Positions 1 through 7,236 of a stretch of DNA of 54,913 bases are shown here, one piece after another (within the stretch, counting starts at the first letter, position 1; each line of letters opens with the position of its first letter). Below the pieces are notes generated by a model. The model was not told the origin of the DNA, did no database searches, and saw only the letters and a list, made by a program, of their open reading frames with translations. Location of the stretch: assembly GCA_030833315.1 (NCBI GenBank), contig JAURHM010000016.1:1-54913 (forward strand), written 5' to 3'. The DNA is from Burkholderiales bacterium (lineage in GTDB: Bacteria > Pseudomonadota > Gammaproteobacteria > Burkholderiales > SG8-41). The position numbers and the translations under genes were made by a program.

Positions 1-804
1 GGTCAGGATTTCCTTGCCCTCGGGCGTAGCCATCGATAGATCCAGCAGCGCCTTGGTGATGCGCTCACGCATTGCGGCGGGCATATCGGCATGCACCGAC
101 CAGTTGTAGTTGAAGTATGGCGGCGTCGTGAAGAACACGTTCACTTTTGTCGTGTCGACTTTTTTCTCTTCGACAAACTTACGCCATACCGTGATATCGA
201 GGGCTGCGGCATCAACACGGCCGCCGACAACTGAGGCGATGGTGGCGTCGTGAGCGCCCGAATAGGCGACGCGCTTGAAATCCTTGTCCGGATCGATCTT
301 GGCCTGCAGCAGGAAGCTGCGCGGCATCAGATGGCCCGAGGTGCTCGACTGCGAGCCGAAGCTGACCTGCTTGCCTTTGAGGTCGGCGAGGGTCTTGATG
401 CCGGAATCGGTCTGGGTGATGAATACGGAGCGGAACTGGGTGTCTTCCTCGCGCTGTGCGATCGGAATAATCTTGCCGCCGGAACGGAGCTGCGCCTGTA
501 CATGGGTGAAGCCGCCGAACCAGACCAGGTCAACCTGCTTGTTGACCAGAGCCTCGACTGCGGCGGGATAGTCGTTGACGGGCGTGAACTCCACTTTCAT
601 GCCGACGGTACGCTCGAGGTAGCGGGTCAGCGGTCCGAACTTGCGGATCTGCTCGGTGGCGGCTTCCTCGGGAATCGTGGTGACCTTGAGGGTCTGCTGG
701 GCAAGTGCCGGTATCGCCGTCAGTGCGGCGAACCCCAGAACGGCGAGGGCGTTGCGGAGCAGCTTGGTTAATACGGACTGCGAGTGTGAAATCGGGCGGT
801 ACAT
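1..804 (-). CDS. PhnD-family ABC transporter substrate-binding protein (putative selenate type), 3' end cut by window
   Basis: Periplasmic binding component of an ABC importer of the phosphate/phosphonate (PhnD) fold. I translated this strand by hand. Residues 1-35 form a signal peptide (hydrophobic NALAVLGFAALTAIPALA, cleavage near ALA-QQ). The mature part begins TLKVTTIPEEAATEQ and contains VDLVWFGGFT, KGKQVSFGSQSSTSGHLMPR and FKRVAYSGAHDAT. These resemble, from memory, proteins annotated as putative selenate ABC transporter binding proteins. The frame is still open at base 1, so the C-terminus and any permease or ATPase genes lie outside. The start at 804 has AAAGGAA just upstream and gives a normal signal peptide. 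An in-frame ATG at 927, with GGAGGA 7 nt upstream, would add 41 residues. Fold assignment is firm; the selenate label is a guess. Confidence 0.8.
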   Translation of the reverse strand, partial: MYRPISHSQSVLTKLLRNALAVLGFAALTAIPALAQQTLKVTTIPEEAATEQIRKFGPLTRYLERTVGMKVEFTPVNDYPAAVEALVNKQVDLVWFGGFTHVQAQLRSGGKIIPIAQREEDTQFRSVFITQTDSGIKTLADLKGKQVSFGSQSSTSGHLMPRSFLLQAKIDPDKDFKRVAYSGAHDATIASVVGGRVDAAALDITVWRKFVEEKKVDTTKVNVFFTTPPYFNYNWSVHADMPAAMRERITKALLDLSMATPEGKEILT

Positions 805-1109
805 GGTGTTTCCTTTGGATTGGAGTTTGTCGTAATCGGGGTCGGAAGTGCCGGCCTGGCTCGCGTGGAGCTGGGCGGCATATCCAAGCACGACGCGGCG
901 CGTGCGTGACGGGCTCAGATCGATCATGCTTGATTCCTCCGAAGGGTTTTAAGGTTGCATCCCGGCAACGGCCGGTGGTGCGGCATCACAAACTAGCGTA
1001 GCAGCACAGCAATTGCAAAGATGTACGCGCTCTGCTGCGGGCGAGGCCGCTGGAACCGGCTCAGACTACAACCAGTATATTACTCGGGAGGGTTTCGCAA
1101 CCATGCGGT

Positions 1110-2087
1110 TTAATCAATTTTTGCGCCTGAAGCCTTGACGACTTTTTCCCACTTTTCGTTTTCCGCTTTCAGGAAAGCCGCAAATGCTGCGGGTGTGCTG
1201 CCGACGCCGTCGGCGCCGAGCGTCGCGAACCGCTCGCGTACTTCATTGGAGGCGAGCGCCTTGAGCACTTCGGTCTGCACGCGGCCCAGGCGTTCCGTCG
1301 GCACCTTGGTCGGCGCAAACAGTCCGAACCACAGGTCGGCGTCATAACCGGCGATGCCGGCTTCGACAATGGTCGGCACCTCGGGCAATACATTGATGCG
1401 TTTTTTGCCGGAAACGCCTAGTGGGCGCACTCGACCCTGTTTGATAAAGGGCAAGGCCACCACGGGGACGTCGAACAGGATCTGGATCGACCCGCTGAAC
1501 ATTTCCGGATAGACCAGTGCGGTGCCTTTGTAAGGCACGTGGACGATGTTGATGCCGGCGAGCAGTTTCAGCAGTTCACCGGAGAGGTGGAACTGCGTGC
1601 CGGTGCCTGATGATCCGAAGTTCAGCTTGCCCGGCTGCGCCTTCGCCAGCGCGACGAGGTCCTTGATCGATTGCGCGGGAACCTGCGACGCCACCATCAG
1701 CACATTCGGCGAGGTGGCGATCTGGGTAATCGGCGAAAAATCGGTCAGTGAGTTGTAAGGCGGTTTGGCATACAGGTGCGGGCCGATGGCGTGTGTACTG
1801 GTGGTGCCCATCAGCAGCGTGTAGCCGTCTGCCGTCGCGGTGACGGCAATGCGCGAGCCCAGCGTGCCCCCGGCCCCCGGCCGGTTGTCCACGACAACCT
1901 GCTGGCCGAACAGCTCACTGCTTTTTTGCGCGACAACGCGAGCAAGGATGTCGGTGGCGCCGCCGACCGGGAAGGGGATGATCATGCGTACGGCGCGGTT
2001 CGGGAAACTGTCGGCCGCCTGTGCGAACTGAAAAGCACAGACGGACAGGGCTGCGGCCCAGAGGGCGTTGGGGACGAATCGGTTCAT
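1110..2087 (-). CDS. Bug/TctC-family tripartite tricarboxylate transporter receptor
   Basis: Extracytoplasmic solute receptor of 325 aa, the usual family length. It has a signal peptide of about 24 residues (ending FQFAQA-AD). The family landmarks follow in order: RMIIPFPVGGATD, VVVDNRPGAGG, ADGYTLLMG, a VHPS-like segment changed to VASQVPAQS, and HVPYKGTALV. Bug proteins are Venus-flytrap receptors that clasp carboxylates, generally for TctA/TctB permeases; neither permease gene is present here. GGAG lies 7 nt before the ATG. It sits between cysB (91 nt upstream) and the PhnD-type gene on the same strand, about 180 nt apart, so co-transcription is not obvious. The ligand is unknown. Confidence 0.93.
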   Translation of the reverse strand: MNRFVPNALWAAALSVCAFQFAQAADSFPNRAVRMIIPFPVGGATDILARVVAQKSSELFGQQVVVDNRPGAGGTLGSRIAVTATADGYTLLMGTTSTHAIGPHLYAKPPYNSLTDFSPITQIATSPNVLMVASQVPAQSIKDLVALAKAQPGKLNFGSSGTGTQFHLSGELLKLLAGINIVHVPYKGTALVYPEMFSGSIQILFDVPVVALPFIKQGRVRPLGVSGKKRINVLPEVPTIVEAGIAGYDADLWFGLFAPTKVPTERLGRVQTEVLKALASNEVRERFATLGADGVGSTPAAFAAFLKAENEKWEKVVKASGAKID

Positions 2088-2178
2088 GGCCAGGCTCCGG
2101 AGAATGTTGTTCGCGTCATGCGGTCAATCTACTACCGCCATCCGCGTATCTCAAGCGGTAATGATGCCTGCGCGGCTT

Positions 2179-3123
2179 CTAGAGTGCAGCGACCGCTGTA
2201 TTGCCCCCGCTCAGTGCGGCATTGACCGCGCCGCGGCCCAAAGTTGGTGCAAACAGCTCGATGAACTCATAGACATAGCCGCGCAGCCAGGCGTTGCGAC
2301 GGAGCGCGATGCGCGTCGTGCTCGGTTCGAACAGATGGTCGGCGTTGATCAGGCGCACGCCGTGGTCACGCGCCGGATCGAAGGCCATCTTGGCGAGAAT
2401 GCCGATGCCCATGCCTTGCTCGACGTAAGCCTTGATCACGTCGGCGGCGACGGCGGTGAGCACGACATTGGGTTTGATGTTGGCGGAATCAAAGGCGCGT
2501 TTGATCGGCGAGTTCGCAGTGAAGGCGAAGTCGTAGGTGATCAGCGGATATTGTGCGATTTTTTCCAGCGTCAGCGGACCGGCGCCGAGCAGCGGATGCC
2601 GCAGCGGCGTAATTACGCTGCGCGTCCATTGTGCGCAGGGCAGGGTGACCAGTTCTTCGAATTCCTCGTCCGACTCGGTGGCGATGCCGACATCGGCGGT
2701 GCCGTCGCGCAGCATCGCAGCGATCTGCGCGGGGCTGCCTTCGCGCAGCGTCAGTCGCACCTGCGGATAACGTTGCGTGAAGCGCGTGAATACCGGCGGC
2801 AGCGCATAACGCGCCTGGGTGTGCGTGGTGGCGATCACCATCGTGCCGCTACCGCCTGCATTGAATTCGCGGCCGACCTCGCGCAGGTTGTCGGTGTCGC
2901 GCAGGATGCGTTCGGCGATGTCGAGCACAATCTTGCCGGGTTCGGTCAGTGCAGTGATGCGTTTGCCGTTGCGCACGAGGATGGTCACTCCGAGTTCTTC
3001 CTCGAGCAGCCGGATCTGTTTGCTGATGCCCGGTTGCGAGGTAAACAGCGATTCCGCGGCATCGGAAACCTTCAGTCCGTTGCGGGCGATTTCGCGTAAA
3101 TACTTTAATTGCCGTAAATTCAA
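2179..3123 (-). CDS. cysB: CysB-type LysR-family transcriptional regulator
   Basis: Regulator of sulfur assimilation, 314 aa. The N-terminal winged helix-turn-helix (residues 1-60, with LFTSQPGISKQIRLLEEELG) and the start of the effector domain (ATTHTQARYALP near residue 100) match enteric CysB closely from memory. Further shared segments are GSPAQIA, PLITYDFAFT and TAVAADVIKAYVEQGMGIGI. Translation probably starts at a TTG at 3123, preceded by AAGGT with 6 nt spacing. It is divergent from cysI across about 120 nt that hold an AT-rich direct repeat. In known systems CysB activates cys genes in response to N-acetylserine or O-acetylserine. The gene position fits control of cysI and autoregulation. 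Confidence 0.92.
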   Translation of the reverse strand: MNLRQLKYLREIARNGLKVSDAAESLFTSQPGISKQIRLLEEELGVTILVRNGKRITALTEPGKIVLDIAERILRDTDNLREVGREFNAGGSGTMVIATTHTQARYALPPVFTRFTQRYPQVRLTLREGSPAQIAAMLRDGTADVGIATESDEEFEELVTLPCAQWTRSVITPLRHPLLGAGPLTLEKIAQYPLITYDFAFTANSPIKRAFDSANIKPNVVLTAVAADVIKAYVEQGMGIGILAKMAFDPARDHGVRLINADHLFEPSTTRIALRRNAWLRGYVYEFIELFAPTLGRGAVNAALSGGNTAVAAL

Positions 3124-3150
3124 AGGTTTACCTTAATTTTTGGTTCTTAT

Positions 3151-3179
3151 ATAACAAATAACGCTTAATAACAAATAAC
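3151..3179. promoter_or_regulatory. Candidate CysB operator: 12-bp direct repeat
   Basis: ATAACAAATAAC occurs perfectly at 3151-3162 and 3168-3179 (17-bp period), inside the AT-rich cysB-cysI divergent region. A TATATA element lies at 3194-3199, a possible -10 for cysI with no good -35, as expected for an activator-dependent promoter. Assignment to CysB is inference from position and AT-rich half-sites. Confidence 0.5.
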
Positions 3180-3244
3180 ATATTCTTGGACGATATATAA
3201 GGGGGTTCCTAGTATCGGCAGCCTCAAGGAACGAGGTGCCGCAA

Positions 3245-4945
3245 ATGTATCTGTATGACGAGATCGATCAGCGCTTGGTGGACGAACGGGTGGCCCAGTT
3301 TCGCGGCCAGACCCGGCGCTTCCTGGCGGGTGAACTGAGCGAAGACAACTTCCGTCCGCTGCGATTGCAGAATGGTCTTTATATTCAACGATTTGCACCC
3401 ATGCTGCGGGTGGCGATCCCCTACGGCTTGCTGTCCTCCAAACAATTGCGGGCACTCGCTCACATTGCGCGCAAATGGGATCGCGGCTATGGCCATTTCA
3501 GCACCCGCCAGAACATCCAGTACAACTGGCCCAAGCTGGAAGACGTTCCCGAAATCCTCGCCCATCTGGCTTCGGTGCAGATGCACGCGATCCAGACCAG
3601 CGGCAATTGCATCCGCAACACCACCAGCGATCATTTCGCCGGGATCGCGCCGGACGAGATCGTCGATCCGCTGGTGTGGTGCGAACTGATCCGTCAGTGG
3701 TCAACCTTTCATCCGGAGTTCGCTTTCCTGCCGCGCAAGTTCAAGATCGCGGTGTCGGGTGCCGAACAGGATCGTGCAGCAATCCAGGTGCACGACATCG
3801 GCCTGCAGGCGGTGCTCGGCGCCAATAACGAAATCGGTTTCCGAGTGCTCGTCGGCGGCGGACTCGGCCGCACGCCGGTCATCGGCACGGTGATCCGCGA
3901 ATACCTGCCCTGGCCGCATCTGCTGACCTATCTCGATGCGATCCTGCGCGTCTACAACCGCTTCGGCCGCCGCGACAATAAATACAAGGCTCGTATCAAG
4001 ATTCTGGTGAAGGAGCTGACGCCGGAAGAATTCCGCAAGCAGGTCGATGCCGAATGGGCGCATCTGAAAGACGGTCCGGGCAAACTGACTGCCGCTGAAG
4101 TCAGCCGCATTGAAGCGCGCTTCACGCGTCCGCAATATCAGCCTCTTGATGCGCTGGCGGTGCAGTACACGCAGGCGCTGGCGCGTGAACGCGGCTTCGC
4201 CAGCTGGGCCGGCCGCAACGTGCATCCGCACAAGGTGCCGGGTTATGCCGCGGTCACGCTGTCACTGAAAAAGACCGGCATTCCGCCGGGTGATGCGACC
4301 GCCGACCAGATGAATGCGGTGGCCGACCTCGCCGACCGTTACAGCTTCGGTGAACTGCGCGTGTCGCATGAACAGAATCTGGTGCTTTCCGATGTGCGCC
4401 AGTCTGATCTGCATGCGCTGTGGCTCGAAGCCAAGCTGCTGGGTCTGGCGACGCCGAACATCGGCCTGATCACCAACATCATTGCCTGCCCCGGCGGCGA
4501 TTTCTGCTCCCTGGCCAATGCCAAATCGATTCCCGTTGCGGAAGCGATCCAGCGCCGCTTCGATGATCTCGATTACCAGCACGACATCGGCGAACTCGAT
4601 CTGAATATTTCCGGCTGCATGAATTCCTGCGGTCACCACCATGTCGGCCACATTGGCATTCTCGGTGTCGACAAGCAGGGCGCGGAGTTCTACCAGATCT
4701 CCATTGGCGGATCGCAGGGCAATGCGGCGTCGCTGGGCAAGGTCATCGGACCGTCGTTCGCGCAGGACGAAGTGCCGGATGTGATCGAAAAACTGATTGA
4801 AACCTATCTCAAACACCGCGACAGCGAATCGGAGAAATTCATCGATGTAGTGCGGCGCATCGGCGTCACCCCTTTCAAGGAGAATGTTTATGGCAACCCT
4901 GATCAAAAACGCGAAAATTCTCAACGACAGCTGGCAGCAGCTTGA
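3245..4945 (+). CDS. cysI: Sulfite reductase haemoprotein (nitrite/sulfite reductase family)
   Basis: Reduces sulfite to sulfide with six electrons, using sirohaem and a [4Fe-4S] cluster, in the cytoplasm. 566 aa, close to the 570 of enteric CysI. The cluster/sirohaem cysteines are visible: C415 and C421 in ACPGGDFC, then C458 and C462 in SGCMNSC, followed by GHHHVGHIG. The N-terminal half carries the family sequence NGLYIQRFAPMLRVAIPYG and a GHFSTRQNIQ segment. I prefer the ATG at 3245 (MYLYDEIDQ, with GAGG 8 nt upstream) over a GTG three codons earlier at 3236. The next gene overlaps its 3' end by 56 nt. The electron donor is not encoded here. Confidence 0.93.
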   Translation: MYLYDEIDQRLVDERVAQFRGQTRRFLAGELSEDNFRPLRLQNGLYIQRFAPMLRVAIPYGLLSSKQLRALAHIARKWDRGYGHFSTRQNIQYNWPKLEDVPEILAHLASVQMHAIQTSGNCIRNTTSDHFAGIAPDEIVDPLVWCELIRQWSTFHPEFAFLPRKFKIAVSGAEQDRAAIQVHDIGLQAVLGANNEIGFRVLVGGGLGRTPVIGTVIREYLPWPHLLTYLDAILRVYNRFGRRDNKYKARIKILVKELTPEEFRKQVDAEWAHLKDGPGKLTAAEVSRIEARFTRPQYQPLDALAVQYTQALARERGFASWAGRNVHPHKVPGYAAVTLSLKKTGIPPGDATADQMNAVADLADRYSFGELRVSHEQNLVLSDVRQSDLHALWLEAKLLGLATPNIGLITNIIACPGGDFCSLANAKSIPVAEAIQRRFDDLDYQHDIGELDLNISGCMNSCGHHHVGHIGILGVDKQGAEFYQISIGGSQGNAASLGKVIGPSFAQDEVPDVIEKLIETYLKHRDSESEKFIDVVRRIGVTPFKENVYGNPDQKRENSQRQLAAA

Positions 4946-5408
4946 CTGGACGGCTGACGGCAGCCTGCCGTCGGTACCGGCTACCGGTGATGTGCTGGTC
5001 CCGCTACGCCTGTGGCAGGGGCTGGCGGATGAACTGCTGGGACGCACCACGGGCAAACTCGGCCTGTGGCTGGAAAGCGACGAAGATCCGGTATTGATCG
5101 CCGACAGCCTTGAGGCCTTCAGCGTGATTGCAGTCAATTTCCCGCAGTTCACCGACGGCCGCGGCTATTCCACGGCCCGCCTGCTGCGCGAACGTTACGG
5201 CTGGAAAGGCGAAATGCGCGCGATCGGTGACATCCAGCGCGATCAGCTGTACTACCTGTCGCGCTGCGGCTTTGATTCCTTTCTGCTGAATGAAGGCTTC
5301 GATCCTCAGGAAGCGCTGACGGCCTTCAACGACTTCAGCGAGGCCTATCAGACCGCCGTGGATCAGCCGGTACCGCTGTTCCGCCGTCGCGAAAAAGAAG
5401 CGGCCTGA
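4890..5408 (+). CDS. DUF934 family protein of sulfite-reduction operon
   Basis: 172-aa conserved protein that in many beta- and gammaproteobacteria follows cysI; its biochemical role is not settled and it is thought to assist sulfite reduction. Seen here: MATLIKNAKILNDSW at the start, VLVPLRLWQ, then FPQFTDGRGYSTARLLRERYGW and GDIQRDQLYYLSRCGFDSF, which are the family's hallmark segments. The ATG at 4890 has AAGGAG at ideal spacing; an ATG at 4884 is too close to it. The overlap with cysI and the 4-nt gap to cobA indicate one transcript with translational coupling. Confidence 0.88.
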   Translation: MATLIKNAKILNDSWQQLDWTADGSLPSVPATGDVLVPLRLWQGLADELLGRTTGKLGLWLESDEDPVLIADSLEAFSVIAVNFPQFTDGRGYSTARLLRERYGWKGEMRAIGDIQRDQLYYLSRCGFDSFLLNEGFDPQEALTAFNDFSEAYQTAVDQPVPLFRRREKEAA

Positions 5409-5412
5409 ATCC

Positions 5413-6177
5413 ATGAATGTGACCGGCACGGTATATCTCGTCGGCGCAGGACCGGGCGCGCCCGATCTGCTGACGCTGCGCGCAGCCGAGTTGCTGCGCC
5501 GTGCCGATATCGTGTTTTACGACGCACTGGTGCATCCGGATACGATTGCGCTCGCGGACAAGGCGGAAAAGATTGCCGTCGGCAAACGCTGCGGCCGCCA
5601 TTCGACTGCACAGCGCTTCATCAACAAGCGGCTGGTAGATGCCGCGCAGAAACACGCCGTGGTCGTACGGCTCAAGGGTGGAGACCCGATGCTGTTCGGC
5701 CGTGCGCAGGAGGAAATCGATGAAATCGAGCAGCACGGCATCAATTACCAGATCGTTCCCGGCATCACTGCGGCTTTGGCGGCGAGTGCTTCGGTAGGTG
5801 TATCGATGACCCGGCGCGGGCTCTCACGCAATGTGACGTTTTTGACGCCGCGGCGCGGCGCGGGCGAAAAGGGGCATGACTGGGCACACAGCGCACTGGC
5901 GGCGGATACCTGCGCGATTTACATGGGCGTGGGTGAGGCGACGCAGATTGCGGATACTTTGATTTCGCGGGGCGCGAGTCCCGATCTGCCCGCAGTCATC
6001 GTGGAAAGTGCAACGCTGCACACTGAGCGACACATCACCGTCCGCCTGGCTGACCTCGGGACTGCCGCAGCCCAAACGATCACCGGGCCGGCGGTGATTC
6101 TGCTTGGCGAGGTTTACGCCCAAGTGCAGCCGAGTGAGGCCGTTGTCGAGCCTGTGGCCCGGAGTCGCATCGCCTAG
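5413..6177 (+). CDS. cobA: Uroporphyrinogen-III C-methyltransferase
   Basis: SAM-dependent methyltransferase (254 aa) making precorrin-2, the first step from uroporphyrinogen III to sirohaem, the cofactor of the CysI next door. Motifs: VYLVGAGPGAPDLLTLRA near the N-terminus (SAM-binding loop), VVRLKGGDPMLFGRAQEE near residue 95, and VPGITAALAASASVG near residue 117, all typical of SUMT enzymes. There is no fused CysG dehydrogenase/ferrochelatase half, so those steps are encoded elsewhere. It is the last gene of the cysI operon. In relatives cysH, cysD and cysN commonly stand between DUF934 and cobA; they are missing here. Confidence 0.92.
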   Translation: MNVTGTVYLVGAGPGAPDLLTLRAAELLRRADIVFYDALVHPDTIALADKAEKIAVGKRCGRHSTAQRFINKRLVDAAQKHAVVVRLKGGDPMLFGRAQEEIDEIEQHGINYQIVPGITAALAASASVGVSMTRRGLSRNVTFLTPRRGAGEKGHDWAHSALAADTCAIYMGVGEATQIADTLISRGASPDLPAVIVESATLHTERHITVRLADLGTAAAQTITGPAVILLGEVYAQVQPSEAVVEPVARSRIA

Positions 6178-6195
6178 CCTCGCCCTCTGAAAACA

Positions 6196-6218
6196 CGCTA
6201 AAATTCAGTCTTTTAGCG
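6196..6218. other. Perfect 8-bp hairpin upstream of ribF
   Basis: CGCTAAAA (6196-6203) and TTTTAGCG (6211-6218) pair perfectly around a 7-nt loop between cobA and ribF. The left arm contains TAAAAT, which could serve as a -10 box. No T-run follows, so it is not a clear intrinsic terminator; it may be a promoter dyad or weak attenuator. Confidence 0.4.
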
Positions 6219-6244
6219 CGCTTCTCTGGGAATAAGGCGGGTTC

Positions 6245-7180
6245 ATGCAAATCCTGCGCAGCGTTGCGGACGCTGCCTCCAGCCCCGTCGCGCTGACCAT
6301 CGGAAATTTCGACGGGGTTCATCTCGGTCATCAGGCCATGCTCGCCAAGCTGCGGGCGGCGGCTTCCGTACGCGGGCTGCCGGCCTGCGTGATGACGTTT
6401 GAACCGCATCCCCGCGAATTTTTTGCGCCGGATCAGGCGCCCGTGCGGCTGACCACGCTGCGTGAAAAACTCGAGACGCTGCGCCAGTGCGGAGTTGATC
6501 GTGCTTATGTGCTGCGTTTCAATTTCGGACTGGCGCAGGTGACAGCGCAAGATTTCATCGAGCGCATTCTGGTGCGCGGCCTTGGTGTGCGCTGGCTGCA
6601 GGTCGGTGATGATTTCCGTTTCGGCGCGCGCCGTGCCGGCGATCTGGCAATGCTGCGCGCGCAGGCGGCGCGGTACGGTTACGAAGTCGAAAGCATGGCG
6701 ACCGTTGAAGTTGACGGTAGCCGCGTATCGAGCACTGCAGTGCGTGAGACGCTGGCGAGCGGTGATGTCGCGCGGGCAGGGCGACTGCTCGGCCGGCCGT
6801 TCAGCATCAGCGGACGCGTGGTGCGCGGCGATCAGCTCGGACGCCAGCTCGGTTTTCCAACGGCGAATGTGCAGATTAAGCACAATCGACCGCCGCTGAC
6901 CGGCATCTTTGCGGTGGAACTCACACGTGCAGATGGCAAACGGCTGCAGGGTGTGGCCAGCCTCGGTGTGCGGCCGACGGTGAAGGCGCGCGGCGCCGCT
7001 CCCGTGCTGGAGGTCTATATATTTGATTTTAAAGAGGAAATTTACGGTGAGCTGGTGCAGGTCGATTTCCTGCACAAGTTCCGCGATGAAGAGAAGTATG
7101 TCGACCTCGAAACCCTGAAGCAGCAGATCGCGAGTGATGTGGCTGATACGCGAGCCTATTTTTCGCGGCGCGCGGCCTGA
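6245..7180 (+). CDS. ribF: Bifunctional riboflavin kinase / FAD synthetase
   Basis: Makes FMN from riboflavin and then FAD in the cytoplasm. 311 aa, standard length. The N-terminal FAD synthetase domain shows TIGNFDGVHLGHQ (HxGH at 26-29), TFEPHPREFF, DDFRFGARRAGD and SSTAVRETL. The C-terminal riboflavin kinase domain begins about residue 180 with GRVVRGDQLGRQLGFPTAN and includes ASLGVRPTVK and LEVYIFDF. AAGG lies just upstream of the ATG. The order ribF-ileS-lspA-ispH is a common proteobacterial housekeeping block. Confidence 0.96.
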   Translation: MQILRSVADAASSPVALTIGNFDGVHLGHQAMLAKLRAAASVRGLPACVMTFEPHPREFFAPDQAPVRLTTLREKLETLRQCGVDRAYVLRFNFGLAQVTAQDFIERILVRGLGVRWLQVGDDFRFGARRAGDLAMLRAQAARYGYEVESMATVEVDGSRVSSTAVRETLASGDVARAGRLLGRPFSISGRVVRGDQLGRQLGFPTANVQIKHNRPPLTGIFAVELTRADGKRLQGVASLGVRPTVKARGAAPVLEVYIFDFKEEIYGELVQVDFLHKFRDEEKYVDLETLKQQIASDVADTRAYFSRRAA

Positions 7181-7236
7181 ACGCACGCCGGTTATTGCAC
7201 CTACAGTATTGAACGAGTTTTTGAAACTGAGCAGAC

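Noticed and set aside
928..1109. Small gene between the PhnD-type and Bug genes
   Set aside because: No open frame with a ribosome site or family similarity; the stretch most likely holds only the promoter and 5' leader of the PhnD-type gene.
2068..3099. 343-codon plus-strand open frame opposite cysB
   Set aside because: cysB matches its family from end to end on the other strand; this frame has no homology I recognise.
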